From assembly GCF_001969265.1 (NCBI RefSeq), contig NZ_CP019304.1, forward strand, positions 1,054,001-1,118,000: a stretch of DNA of 64,000 nt. Direction: 5' to 3'. Below are positions 8,875 to 17,092 of this stretch, in pieces; within the stretch, counting starts at the first letter, position 1; each line of letters opens with the position of its first letter. The DNA comes from Arthrobacter sp. QXT-31. Lineage in GTDB: Bacteria > Actinomycetota > Actinomycetes > Actinomycetales > Micrococcaceae. The notes beneath the pieces are model-generated. The model did not search any database. It was not told the origin of the DNA and saw only the letters and a list, made by a program, of their open reading frames with translations. Made by a program: the position numbers and the translations under genes.

Positions 8875-8927
8875 GTACCACTTGCTACGCTGGAATCCCC
8901 CTAACAACCCGCAAGCGAGGCAATAAC

Positions 8928-9710
8928 GTGCACGAGGACGCCGTCCGGTTCCTGTCCCAGCCGGTGGAGGCCCAGTCCGGCTCACCGCTCCGGGTTGCCG
9001 TCTACTCTCGGATCGCCGAAGCCATCCGCAACAACCTGCTCCAGCCCGGCTCCATGCTTCCCACTGAGACCGAACTCGGCACCGACATGAAGGTCAGCCG
9101 CACCGTCGTCCGCGAGGCCCTCATGCTGCTCGAGGAGGACGGCCTCATCCGGGCCCGCCGCGGCGTCGGCCGGTTCGTCTCCGACACCCTCCCCCGCATC
9201 GGCATCGAACGCATCCGCCCCTTCGAGGAGGTCCTCGGCGGCCCCGGCCACCAGGTCCAGATCAAACGCATCCACGTCGAAAAGCAACCGGCCTCCGAAT
9301 TCGTCGCCCCCGGCGTCGGCGTCGAACCCGGCAGCGACGTCTGGCTCTGGGAATCCGTCCTCATCCGCGACGGCGAACCCATCGCGCACCTGCAGGAAAA
9401 CATCTCCGCGCTCCCCGTCAGCTTCGCCGGCAGCACCCCCAAGCCGTTGGAGATTAACGACGACGGCGGCACCACCTTGCTTACGGCCCTCAACAAGGCG
9501 GCGGGCCGGGGACTGGGGCCGGGCGAGTGCCAGATCAGCCTCAGCCAGGTCGGCCCGAGCCGCGCCAAGCTGCTGGACCTGCGGCCCTCGGACCCGGTCC
9601 TCGTGCTGACCCAGTACGTCCGGCACGCGAACCGGCCCTTCTACCTGGCCAAGTGCCTCATCGCAGACCGGGCGGGGCACCTCTCAGTGATGCAGTCGCT
9701 CCAGTCTTAA
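8928..9710 (+). CDS. GntR-family transcriptional regulator (UTRA/HutC type)
   Basis: This 260-aa regulator has an N-terminal winged helix (residues about 20-85, with the LPTETELGTDMKVSRTVVRE recognition region) and a C-terminal ligand-binding domain that looks like UTRA (residues about 105-255). Its start is a GTG with a GCGAGG ribosome-binding sequence. No catabolic gene directly follows: the gene ends at a strong bidirectional terminator shared with the convergent protease gene, so its targets are itself or genes elsewhere. A GntR-like palindrome lies upstream at 8856-8874. Confidence 0.85.
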   Translation: MHEDAVRFLSQPVEAQSGSPLRVAVYSRIAEAIRNNLLQPGSMLPTETELGTDMKVSRTVVREALMLLEEDGLIRARRGVGRFVSDTLPRIGIERIRPFEEVLGGPGHQVQIKRIHVEKQPASEFVAPGVGVEPGSDVWLWESVLIRDGEPIAHLQENISALPVSFAGSTPKPLEINDDGGTTLLTALNKAAGRGLGPGECQISLSQVGPSRAKLLDLRPSDPVLVLTQYVRHANRPFYLAKCLIADRAGHLSVMQSLQS

Positions 9711-9751
9711 CCAAGAAGGCTCCGCCAGCTGAGTTGGCGGAGCCTTCTTGG
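9711..9751. terminator. Bidirectional terminator between GntR and protease genes
   Basis: A perfect 17-bp stem (CCAAGAAGGCTCCGCCA and its complement) encloses a 7-base loop. It begins on the base after the GntR stop codon and lies 13 bases from the end of the convergent protease gene, so it can end transcription in both directions. Confidence 0.85.
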
Positions 9752-9763
9752 TTAGAGCTTCGG

Positions 9764-11005
9764 CTAACGAACAGCCTTGTCTGCATTCACTCGGCCATAC
9801 GCCCAGAAGGCGCCCGAGCCGGGAACCTTGTCAGCGGTCGACTCCACAATTGTCCTGACCGACGAGTTCGTAGCTCCCGGGTGGGAGCTCCAAGCAAGCG
9901 CTGCAGTTGCAGCGACTATCGGTGAGGACATCGAGGTCCCGTTGCCCACGTCGTAACCGAAGGAGCGGCTGTTTTGCGTCCCGATGACAAACTTATGGTT
10001 CGGGAACGTCGAATAGACGTTGACTCCGGGAGCTGCCACATCCACCCAGCTGGCGCCGTAGGTCGAGAAGGATGCCTTGGCGTCCTTGTTGTCCGTAGCT
10101 GCGACGGCGATGACGTTGGGGTATGCAGCCGGGTAGATCTTGGTCTGGTTGCCCCCGTTGCCTGCTGCGGCAACGAGCACCACGCCCTTGCTCCAGGCGT
10201 TGTTGATGGCAGCTTCGAGGGTGCGTGACGCCCGGACGCCGATGCTCATGTTGATGACCTTGGCACCGTTAGTGACCGCCCAGTTGATGCCGTTGGCAAG
10301 GCTGGAGCTGGATCCTACCCCGCTGTCGTTGAGCACCTTGCCGGCAAGGATCGAACAACCCGGGCACGTTCCGGCAACACCGACCGTGTTGTTGTAGCTG
10401 GCTGCGACAATGCCGGCCACATGGGTGCCATGGCCGTAGTTGTCCTCGTTGGTGGCAGCGCTGCTGAAGTTGGCCCGCAGAACAACCTTCGGGTTGATGT
10501 CGGGGTTGTCGCTGGCGACACCCGAATCAAGAACAGCGACTTTGATGCCGCTCCCGGTGGTGACGTTCCATGCTTCGACGGCGTCGACGTCGGCATCAGC
10601 TGTTCCCGCGGGCACTGTGAGCGTGCTGGGAGTGTTGGTGAACGACTGGGCGGTGTTCTGGAGGGCATATTGCCGGGGGAAGTACTGGTCAGAGGTGGCC
10701 GCCGTGACTACCTCGTCCGGCTCTGCATACTCGACGGCGGGGTTGCGGCTCAACGTTTCGATGAGTGAGGCTTCCTGCCCCGCCCGCACCTTGATCACCT
10801 GAGCTCCAGTGCTGCCAATGCTGGCACCGTTGCTGAGGCCCTGCTGGCGGAGTACGGCGGCGGCGGTGCCGTTATCCCGGAACTTGACGATGATCTGGCC
10901 CGTATTCTGCTGCGGCTCCGTTGCCGCGTTGCCCGGGCCTGCTGCGGTGACTGCACCAAACCCGAGGAGCACCGCGGCGAGGCCAGCTATAACTACCTTT
11001 TTCAT
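9764..11005 (-). CDS. Secreted subtilisin-like serine protease (S8)
   Basis: This 413-aa protein has a signal peptide (MKKVVIAGLAAVLLGFGAV, cleavage probably near residue 28), an I9-like propeptide (about 36-98) and a thermitase-like S8 catalytic domain. The triad is visible: Asp160 in KVAVLDSGV, His195 in GHGTHVAG and Ser358 in GTSMSSP. It lacks any C-terminal anchoring domain, so it should be released outside the cell. The next gene upstream is a paralogue in the same orientation, and the two share a conserved upstream element at the same distance from the start codon, although a terminator separates them. Confidence 0.93.
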   Translation of the reverse strand: MKKVVIAGLAAVLLGFGAVTAAGPGNAATEPQQNTGQIIVKFRDNGTAAAVLRQQGLSNGASIGSTGAQVIKVRAGQEASLIETLSRNPAVEYAEPDEVVTAATSDQYFPRQYALQNTAQSFTNTPSTLTVPAGTADADVDAVEAWNVTTGSGIKVAVLDSGVASDNPDINPKVVLRANFSSAATNEDNYGHGTHVAGIVAASYNNTVGVAGTCPGCSILAGKVLNDSGVGSSSSLANGINWAVTNGAKVINMSIGVRASRTLEAAINNAWSKGVVLVAAAGNGGNQTKIYPAAYPNVIAVAATDNKDAKASFSTYGASWVDVAAPGVNVYSTFPNHKFVIGTQNSRSFGYDVGNGTSMSSPIVAATAALAWSSHPGATNSSVRTIVESTADKVPGSGAFWAYGRVNADKAVR

Positions 11006-11036
11006 AGGCAGAATTTTCCGTCAATCCGCACGGGCG

Positions 11037-11060
11037 AGGTAGCGTCTGCCGGAAAATTAC
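11037..11060 (-). promoter_or_regulatory. Shared upstream element, copy 1
   Basis: AGGTAGC-N2-CTGCCGGAAAATTAC (plus strand) occurs 31 bases upstream of this protease gene and recurs 31 bases upstream of the paralogue at 12518-12541, matching at 22 of 24 bases. It is either a shared promoter or operator or a conserved 5' leader. In this copy CGGAAAATT can also pair with AATTTTCCG at 11012-11020. Confidence 0.45.
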
Positions 11061-11115
11061 ACCCGCGTGTGTGCCAAGGGTGCCGCGGCAAGCCCTACCT
11101 CATTAACTCAATACA

Positions 11116-11149
11116 AAGGTGCTCCGCCGGTTCACCGGCGGAGCACCTT
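11116..11149. terminator. Terminator of the second protease gene
   Basis: A perfect 15-bp stem (AAGGTGCTCCGCCGG and its complement) with a TTCA loop lies between the two protease genes, 44 bases beyond the end of the upstream paralogue. It separates the two tandem genes into independent transcripts. Confidence 0.8.
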
Positions 11150-11193
11150 ATCCAATTGCAGCTATTGCCGACGCCTTTGCAGTCGCTCCGGTC

Positions 11194-12486
11194 CTACTGC
11201 TGTCCCATTGGCTGGTCGCAGACTCCAACCACAGCCCGGCACGCGTTCACGCGGCCCTTTGCCCAGCTGCTGCCGGTACCGAGAATCGGGTCAGCCGTGG
11301 ATTCGACTTTTAGGCGGACTGACTTGTTGTCGGTGCCGGCAGGCGTGCTCCAAACAAGTGCGGCAATGCCGGCAACAACTGGCGAGGCCATGGACGTGCC
11401 GCTGGCAATGTCATAACCCATGGACCGGCCGTTCTGCTTGCCCAGGACGAAGGGGTGCTTCGGAAAGGTCGAGTAGACATTGACGCCCGGCGCTGCCACA
11501 TCCACCCATTTGCCGTAGGTTGAGAAGGAGGCTTTGGCATCGTTGTTGTCGGTCGCGGCCACGGACAGGACGTTGGTGTAAGCGCCCGGGTAGATCGGTG
11601 CCTGGGTACCGGCGTTACCGGCCGCGGCCACGATCACCACCCCGCTCTTCCATGCGTTGTTGACGGCAGCCTCGAGGGCCCGCGATGAAACGCGCTGTCC
11701 AAGGCTCATGTTGATGACCTGGGCGCCGTTTTCAACCGCCCAGTTGATGCCATTCACGATGGACGAGGTGGAGCCGGAACCGTCGTCGTTCAGGACTTTG
11801 CCGTCCAGGATGGAGCAATCCGGGCAAACCCCAGTGACACCCTCCGTGTCCCTGGTGGCGGCGACAATACCGGCCACGTGCGTACCGTGGCCGTAGTTAT
11901 CTTCGCCCGTGGCCGCGGTGCTGAAGTTGGCGCTGAGAACAACCTTCGCTGCGATGTCGTCGTTGTCGCTGGCGACACCCGTGTCCAGCACGGCAACCTT
12001 GATGCCGCCTCCCGTGGTGCCGTCTCCCGTAGTGACGCTCCACGCTTCGACGGCGTCCACATCGGCGTCGGCCTTGCCTGCGTTGACGGTTACCGTGTCG
12101 TTGGTGCTGTTAAACGACTGGCCCTCGTTGTGCAGTGCGTACTGGCGGGGGAAATAGTTCGGGTCGGGTTCATCGACGGCGGCGGTAACCAGCTGGTCCG
12201 GCTCGGCGTATTCAACGTTGGGGTTCCGGCTCAGGGACTCGATGAGCTGGGATTCTTTGCCGGCCGGCACTTTGATGAGGTGCGCGCCAGTGCTGCCGAT
12301 GCCGGCGCCGTCGCTGAGTCCGCGCTGGAGCAACAGGCCGGCTGCGGCGGCGTTGTCGCGGAATTTGACGATGATCTGGCCTGGGATCTGCTGCGGCTCC
12401 GTTGCCGCGTTGCTTGGCCCAGCTGCGGTGATTGCGCCAAAACCTACGACTACTGCGGCGACGCTGGCCATAACGTGTTTTTTCAT
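11194..12486 (-). CDS. Secreted subtilisin-like serine protease (S8), paralogue
   Basis: This 430-aa protease is closely similar to the one encoded downstream. It has a signal peptide ending around SNAATE, an I9-like propeptide and an S8 domain with Asp168 (KVAVLDTGV), His203 (GHGTHVAG) and Ser365 (GTSMASP). An ATG nine bases further upstream is possible, but the MKK start at 12486 aligns exactly with the paralogue's start and keeps the conserved upstream element at the same distance. The pair is a tandem duplication whose coding sequences have since diverged, so they may differ in substrate preference. Confidence 0.92.
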   Translation of the reverse strand: MKKHVMASVAAVVVGFGAITAAGPSNAATEPQQIPGQIIVKFRDNAAAAGLLLQRGLSDGAGIGSTGAHLIKVPAGKESQLIESLSRNPNVEYAEPDQLVTAAVDEPDPNYFPRQYALHNEGQSFNSTNDTVTVNAGKADADVDAVEAWSVTTGDGTTGGGIKVAVLDTGVASDNDDIAAKVVLSANFSTAATGEDNYGHGTHVAGIVAATRDTEGVTGVCPDCSILDGKVLNDDGSGSTSSIVNGINWAVENGAQVINMSLGQRVSSRALEAAVNNAWKSGVVIVAAAGNAGTQAPIYPGAYTNVLSVAATDNNDAKASFSTYGKWVDVAAPGVNVYSTFPKHPFVLGKQNGRSMGYDIASGTSMASPVVAGIAALVWSTPAGTDNKSVRLKVESTADPILGTGSSWAKGRVNACRAVVGVCDQPMGQQ

Positions 12487-12517
12487 AAGGAGCATCTTGC
12501 TTGAATCTGGATGAGCT

Positions 12518-12541
12518 AGGTAGCACCTGCCGGAAAATTAC
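12518..12541 (-). promoter_or_regulatory. Shared upstream element, copy 2
   Basis: This is the second copy of the AGGTAGC-N2-CTGCCGGAAAATTAC element, 31 bases upstream of the ATG at 12486. The flanking sequence between element and start codon is not conserved, which argues that the element itself is under constraint. Confidence 0.45.
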
Positions 12542-12705
12542 CTGCGAATTTCCTCCTTACTCCGTGGCTTTCGCTGGCGGCGCGCCTCCGCCACCTAAGA
12601 CTAAAAGGGCGACGGCGGCACCGCCTTGAGCGCGTCAGAACGCCCGCGGCCACGTCATTTGAGAGACTGGCTGGGTTCGTATAACAAGGAAGAGGGGGCT
12701 CCCTT

Positions 12706-13080
12706 ATGGAGGCAGCAGCAGTAACCACGTGGATGTTCGTTGAAGAATGTCCTATTCCACATGACGTGATGGAATTGATGCTCCCTGGCGAGCAGCCGGT
12801 TGCCGCCTACCGGACCTTCCGGGACAGCGCCATCTTTACGACCAAACGCATGATCGTGCGCGACGCGCAGGGCCTCACCGGGAAGAAGGTGGAGGTGTAC
12901 TCGCTGCCGTACACCGCCATCAACATGTGGTCCTCGGAGAATGCCGGAAAATTTGACCTCGACGCCGAACTGGAGCTGTGGACTCGAGCAGGCCACGTCA
13001 AGATCAAGGTGGGCAAGAAGGTGGACATCCGCCGCCTCGACATGCTGATCGCGCATTCGGTCATTGGATCGCAGCACTAA
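12706..13080 (+). CDS. Bacterial PH-domain protein (bPH_1 family)
   Basis: This 124-aa protein matches the single-domain bacterial pleckstrin-homology family (bPH_1, formerly DUF1696): residues about 25-120 form the predicted beta-barrel, with the typical FRDSAIFTTKRMIVRDAQG and VEVYSLPYTAINMWSSE stretches. Members have no known enzymatic activity and form ring-like oligomers in structures. It stands alone between the protease pair and the IclR gene, with a purine-rich ribosome-binding region (GGAAGAGGGGG) upstream and a strong terminator downstream. Confidence 0.85.
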   Translation: MEAAAVTTWMFVEECPIPHDVMELMLPGEQPVAAYRTFRDSAIFTTKRMIVRDAQGLTGKKVEVYSLPYTAINMWSSENAGKFDLDAELELWTRAGHVKIKVGKKVDIRRLDMLIAHSVIGSQH

Positions 13081-13096
13081 GACTGCACAAAACGCG

Positions 13097-13133
13097 AAAA
13101 CGGCGGGGAGGACAACGCTCTCCCCGCCGTTTT
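13097..13133. terminator. Bidirectional terminator after the PH-domain gene
   Basis: A perfect 14-bp stem (AAAACGGCGGGGAG and its complement CTCCCCGCCGTTTT) encloses nine bases. The stem ends in T-tracts on both strands, so it can serve the PH-domain gene and the convergent IclR gene. Confidence 0.85.
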
Positions 13134-13179
13134 AGCGACAGGACCCCGCCGCACCGCAGCCATGCCTATTCCGGCTGGT

Positions 13180-13965
13180 TCACCCGATGGCTTGGCTGCT
13201 GTCGTATCCCAGTGCACGGCTGGCCTCCAGTCCCGCACGGGCTACCACCGGCCCCAGCCGCTCAACATCGGCGGGCCCGATCCGCTGGGTAGGGAACCCC
13301 AGGCCCAGAGCACACGCAAGCCGTCCGGCATGGTCGAACACCGGCGCGCTGATGGAACCCACATCCGGGTTGCGTTCCCCGAAGGCTGCGAAAAACCCCT
13401 GCCGGCGGGCAACAGCCGCCTGCTCCCGGAGCGTGTCCAGGGACACCGGGGTATCCGGCGTAAAGCCCTCGAGTCCGTGCTCGTCCAAGGCATCCCAGGC
13501 CCCGGGGTCGAACGCCAGGAAAACCTTGCCGGGGGCGCCGGCGTGCAGCGGCATGACCATGCCCACCATGAACGGCCGCATCACCACGTGCCGCGTCTCG
13601 GCCACGGCAACGATGGTCCGGAAGGCCCCGTCCCGGACGTACAGGCAGGCAGTTTCGCCGGTTTCGTCGCGCAGCTGCTGCAGGACCGGTTTCACCAGCC
13701 GGACCACGTCCAGCCCGAACGTCCCGGGAGTAGCCCAACGGACCAGTCCGATACCGATCCGGTACCGGTCGCCGTCGCGGTCCAGGAATCCCTCACGGAG
13801 CATGTTCTGCACCAGCCGCTGGCAGGTGCTGGACGGCAGCCCCGTCTTGCGGATGATCTGCTGCAGCGTCGGTTCGGGCGCCTCCACCGAGAAACAGTCC
13901 AGAATCTCCGCCACCTTGTGCAGGACCAACAAGGGGGAAGCTCCAGCTCCCGGTTCCTTCACCAC
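13180..13965 (-). CDS. IclR-family regulator of the maleate isomerase/MatC pair
   Basis: This 261-aa protein has an N-terminal winged helix (residues about 12-75, with TLQQIIRKTGLPSSTCQRLV) and a C-terminal IclR effector domain ending around residue 255. It is divergent from the maleate-isomerase/MatC operon, and the intergenic region holds two 14-bp near-palindromes 20 bp apart, which suits an IclR dimer-of-dimers. The likely ligand is a dicarboxylate handled by the divergent genes. The start is taken at the first of two adjacent GTG codons, preceded by GAAGGGG. Confidence 0.85.
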   Translation of the reverse strand: MVKEPGAGASPLLVLHKVAEILDCFSVEAPEPTLQQIIRKTGLPSSTCQRLVQNMLREGFLDRDGDRYRIGIGLVRWATPGTFGLDVVRLVKPVLQQLRDETGETACLYVRDGAFRTIVAVAETRHVVMRPFMVGMVMPLHAGAPGKVFLAFDPGAWDALDEHGLEGFTPDTPVSLDTLREQAAVARRQGFFAAFGERNPDVGSISAPVFDHAGRLACALGLGFPTQRIGPADVERLGPVVARAGLEASRALGYDSSQAIG

Positions 13966-14065
13966 TGTTCAAACGCCCCTTCAATCTTCTTACGCCGGCA
14001 GCCTCCAGCTTAGTGAGCCGGGAGCAGCGCCAGGCACGTGATCTATTTGACACCCCCCGCACGTG

Positions 14066-14099
14066 ACCCACATCATGGGATTAGAACCCACTTTATGGG
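14066..14099. promoter_or_regulatory. Tandem IclR-type operator sites
   Basis: ACCCACATCATGGG (14066-14079) and ACCCACTTTATGGG (14086-14099) are two copies of the same imperfect palindrome, spaced 20 bp start to start, so both lie on the same DNA face. They lie 41-74 bases upstream of the isomerase ATG and downstream of a TTGACA at 14047-14052, overlapping where a -10 box would be, consistent with repression. Confidence 0.6.
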
Positions 14100-14139
14100 T
14101 TTACCCCAACAATCCCCAACACAACGACGTGGAGAAGCC

Positions 14140-14958
14140 ATGAGCACCCCCGCTGTAACCTGCGAAACCGCCCCCGAGCCGAAGCGCCCCGGTGCCAGCC
14201 GCGTGGGACTGATCGTTCCCAGCTCGAACACCACCATGGAGACCGAGCTGCCGGAACTGTTCCGGCGCCAGGCCGAGGCCACCGGCCACAAGTACACCTT
14301 CCACTCCGCCCGCGCCGGCATGAAGAAGGTCACCAAGGAAGAACTGCTGGCCATGGTGGGCAAGGCAGCCCAGTGCGCCGAAGCGGTCTCCGACGCCGAC
14401 GTGGACGTCATCGCCTACGCCTGCCTGGTGGCCGTCATGGCCCAGGGCCCCGAAGCCCACGAGGGCTCCGAGAAGGTCATCGCAGACGCCGCCGCCGGCA
14501 ACGGACACCCCGCCCCGGTCACCAGCAGCGCCGGCGCCCTGGTCCGCACCCTGCACGAAATCGGCGCGCAGAAGGTCGCCATGATCACCCCCTACATGAA
14601 GCCGCTGACCAAGATGGTGGTGGACTACATCGAAGGGTCAGGCATCACTGTGCTGGACGCCATCAGCCTCGAAGTAGCGGACAACCTCGAAGTTGGCTGC
14701 CTCGACCCGCAGAACCTGCCCGCGCTGGCCCGCAGCCTGCAGCGCGAGGGCGCGGACGCCGTCGTCCTGTCCGCCTGCGTCCAGATGCCGTCGCTCGCCG
14801 CGGTCCAGGCAGTGGAGGACGAGCTGGGACTCCCGGTCATCACGGCGGCCACGGCCACCACCTACGAGATCCTCAAGGCCCTGGGCCACCAGCCCGCCAT
14901 CACCGGCGCGGGCAGCCTGCTGTCCGGCGCCGGCGTCCTCACCCCGGCAAACGCGTAG
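14140..14958 (+). CDS. Maleate cis-trans isomerase / arylmalonate decarboxylase family protein
   Basis: This 272-aa protein belongs to the Asp/Glu racemase superfamily branch containing maleate isomerase. The N-terminal RVGLIVPSSNTTMETELP is a hallmark of maleate isomerases, and the two catalytic cysteines are present: Cys95 in IAYACLVAV and Cys213 in LSACVQMPS. Maleate isomerase converts maleate to fumarate; methylated maleate (citraconate) to mesaconate is a possible alternative. The start at 14140 follows a GGAGAAG sequence; an upstream in-frame ATG at 14038 would run through the operator region. It is followed after 12 bases by a MatC-type carrier gene, so uptake and isomerisation are coexpressed. 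Confidence 0.85.
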   Translation: MSTPAVTCETAPEPKRPGASRVGLIVPSSNTTMETELPELFRRQAEATGHKYTFHSARAGMKKVTKEELLAMVGKAAQCAEAVSDADVDVIAYACLVAVMAQGPEAHEGSEKVIADAAAGNGHPAPVTSSAGALVRTLHEIGAQKVAMITPYMKPLTKMVVDYIEGSGITVLDAISLEVADNLEVGCLDPQNLPALARSLQREGADAVVLSACVQMPSLAAVQAVEDELGLPVITAATATTYEILKALGHQPAITGAGSLLSGAGVLTPANA

Positions 14959-14970
14959 GCGGTTGGCACC

Positions 14971-16347
14971 ATGTCGCTGTCACTCATCGCGTTCCTGGTG
15001 CTGGTGGCGGCCTTCGCGGTCGGGTCCTTCACCAAGATCAACGCCGGGCTGCTGGCCACCGTCGCCGCGTTCGGCGTGGGCACCCTCCTGGCCGGCATGT
15101 CCATCAAGGACGTCATCGGACAATTCCCCGCCGGGCTCTTCTTCATCCTGGTGGGCGCAACCCTGCTGTTCGCCATTGTGCGGATCAACGGCACCATAGA
15201 CCTGCTGGCCTACTGGGCCGAACGGCTCGCCGGCGACCGGAAGATCCTGGTCCCCATCCTCATGTTCCTGCTGACGGCGGCCCTCGCTTCTGCCGGCGCA
15301 TTCACGCCCGCCGCCATCGCTATCGTCGCCCCGGTGGGCCTGGCACTGGGCATGCGGTTCGGCATCAGCACCCTGGCCATGGGCCTGGTCATCGTCCAGG
15401 GCGCGAACGCCGGTGCATTCTCTCCGGTCAACCCCTTCGGTGTCCTCGGCAACAAGATGCTGGAGGGCGCCGGCGCCGCGGACGGCTCATTCAAGCTCTA
15501 CGCGTACTGCTTCGTCTTCAACGCCATCCTGGCCGTGATCGCCTACGTCCTGGTGCAGGCCATCATGAAGCGCCGGGCGGCCAAGGCAGGTGCCGCCGGC
15601 GGCGACAGTGCCGTGAAGAACGACGGCGGCGCTGACGCACCCGCAGGGAGCGGCGTTTCAGGTTTCGGCGGCGCCGGAACGGCGGTACTCACCGCACCGG
15701 CACAGACCGCTGTGGCCGCCGGGACCAGGACCCGCCCGGAGAAGGTGGCCGCAACCCCCATGCGCATCCTCACGCTGGTGGGCATCGCCTCCCTGCTGGT
15801 GCTCACCACCGTCCTGGGACTTGATGTGGGAGTTGCCTCGCTGGTCATCGCCGCGGTACTGATCATCCTGGACTCCAGCGTGCAGAAGCCGGCGGTGGAA
15901 AGCATGCCCTGGTCTGCCATTATCCTGGTGACCGGCATCGTCACCTACGTGGGCATGCTGGAAGAGATGGGCGCACTGAAGGAGCTCCAGGAAGGCATCG
16001 CGGGCCTGGGCAACAGTTCGCTCGCCGCGCTGATTGCAAGCTACGTGGTGGCCATCGTTTCAGCCTTCGCCTCCACTACCGGAACCCTGGGTGTCATCAG
16101 CCCGGTCATTGAGCCCATCGCCATGGACCCGCTGCTTACCCCCGTGGGAGTGGTGACGGCCATCGCCATCAGCTCCTCAGTGGTTGATGTCAGCCCCATG
16201 TCCACCAGCGGCGCCCTGCTGATGGCGAGCGCCCAGCCCAAGGATGAGCGGATGTTCTTCCGCGCGCTGCTGCTGTGGGCTATCGCGATGATCGGTGTGG
16301 TGCCGCTCCTCGTCTGGTTCCTGTTCGTCCAGCTCGGGCTCGGCTAA
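14971..16347 (+). CDS. MatC-type dicarboxylate carrier
   Basis: This 458-aa membrane protein has roughly a dozen hydrophobic segments, with a hydrophilic loop at about residues 195-255 rich in Ala, Gly and charged residues. The N-terminal half matches the dicarboxylate carrier MatC family, known from malonate uptake in rhizobia, related to the broader ion-transporter/SLC13-like superfamily. The motif GAFSPVNPFGVLGN resembles the substrate-binding loop. Because the preceding gene is a maleate-isomerase family enzyme, the substrate is probably maleate, citraconate or malonate. A strong terminator follows. Confidence 0.82.
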   Translation: MSLSLIAFLVLVAAFAVGSFTKINAGLLATVAAFGVGTLLAGMSIKDVIGQFPAGLFFILVGATLLFAIVRINGTIDLLAYWAERLAGDRKILVPILMFLLTAALASAGAFTPAAIAIVAPVGLALGMRFGISTLAMGLVIVQGANAGAFSPVNPFGVLGNKMLEGAGAADGSFKLYAYCFVFNAILAVIAYVLVQAIMKRRAAKAGAAGGDSAVKNDGGADAPAGSGVSGFGGAGTAVLTAPAQTAVAAGTRTRPEKVAATPMRILTLVGIASLLVLTTVLGLDVGVASLVIAAVLIILDSSVQKPAVESMPWSAIILVTGIVTYVGMLEEMGALKELQEGIAGLGNSSLAALIASYVVAIVSAFASTTGTLGVISPVIEPIAMDPLLTPVGVVTAIAISSSVVDVSPMSTSGALLMASAQPKDERMFFRALLLWAIAMIGVVPLLVWFLFVQLGLG

Positions 16348-16360
16348 GAGTCCTGGGCTG

Positions 16361-16399
16361 AAGGGGAAGGGATGTCCTGGCCGGGCATCCCTTCCCCTT
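16361..16399. terminator. Terminator after the MatC carrier
   Basis: A perfect 14-bp stem (AAGGGGAAGGGATG and its complement) with an 11-base loop lies between the carrier gene and the convergent flavin-reductase gene. It ends in TTT on the plus strand and probably works both ways. Confidence 0.8.
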
Positions 16400-16431
16400 T
16401 CTCTTCCCCGCACAACGCGGGCCGGCTGGCC

Positions 16432-17052
16432 CTAGGCCTTGGGCCGGAAATGGCCCGGCCAGTCCTTCAGCCGGATCCGGGTCAGGTCCTGGATGTCGCC
16501 GAGTGTGCCCCACTCATCCAGCCCCAGCCGGGCCAGCGGCTCGAGCAGGTCAATCCGCGGGTGGCTGCCGTCCAGCACGGCATCGCTCACGGCGGCATGA
16601 GTCACTTCACCGAAAACCAGGGTGGAGTCCCCCATCGGCAGCACGGAATGGAGGCGGCATTCCAGCACCGCCGGTGATTCCTTAACGCGCGGCGCGGCTA
16701 CGGTGAGGCTCGGTTCCCGGGTCAGGCCGGCGGCGTCGAACTCGCTGACATGCGGCGGGAAGTTGGTGCCGGTGGCGTTGACCTCTTCCAGGAGTGCGGC
16801 CGGGGCCAGGTTGACCACAAACTCGCCGGACCCGGTGATGTTGCGGAGCGAGTCTTTCTCCCCCACCGAGGTGAATTGCACGATGGGCGGATTCGTCGAC
16901 GCGACGGTGAAGAACGAGTGCGGCGCAAGGTTGTCAACACCCTCCGGCGAGACGCTCGAAACCCACGCGATGGGCCGGGGCACCACCACCGCGGTGAGCA
17001 GCCGGTAGAAATCGCGGGCAGACGTCGCCGTGGGACTGAAATCAGTACGCAT
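16432..17052 (-). CDS. Flavin-reductase-like FMN-binding split-barrel protein
   Basis: This 206-aa protein matches the flavin reductase-like domain family: LLTAVVVPRPIAWVSSVSPEG at residues about 18-38, followed by NLAPHSFFTVASTNPPIVQF, the segment that binds FMN in this fold. Relatives are NAD(P)H:flavin reductases or stand-alone FMN proteins with unknown substrates. It is divergent from the HAD dehalogenase gene with a 40-base intergenic region containing an inverted repeat, hinting at joint regulation. Confidence 0.8.
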   Translation of the reverse strand: MRTDFSPTATSARDFYRLLTAVVVPRPIAWVSSVSPEGVDNLAPHSFFTVASTNPPIVQFTSVGEKDSLRNITGSGEFVVNLAPAALLEEVNATGTNFPPHVSEFDAAGLTREPSLTVAAPRVKESPAVLECRLHSVLPMGDSTLVFGEVTHAAVSDAVLDGSHPRIDLLEPLARLGLDEWGTLGDIQDLTRIRLKDWPGHFRPKA

Positions 17053-17053
17053 A

Positions 17054-17074
17054 CTGCCACACTAACGGTGGCAG
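17054..17074. promoter_or_regulatory. Inverted repeat in a divergent promoter region
   Basis: CTGCCAC and GTGGCAG form a perfect 7-bp inverted repeat with a 7-base centre between the divergent flavin-reductase and HAD genes. In so short a region it is a plausible shared operator, though a chance repeat of this length cannot be excluded. Confidence 0.35.
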
Positions 17075-17092
17075 CACGAAGGGAGACGGCAT

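Noticed and set aside
14971..16347. Alternative-frame plus-strand ORF (14373-15635) across the isomerase and carrier
   Set aside because: Arg/Gly/Pro-rich shadow of two well-supported genes in another frame.
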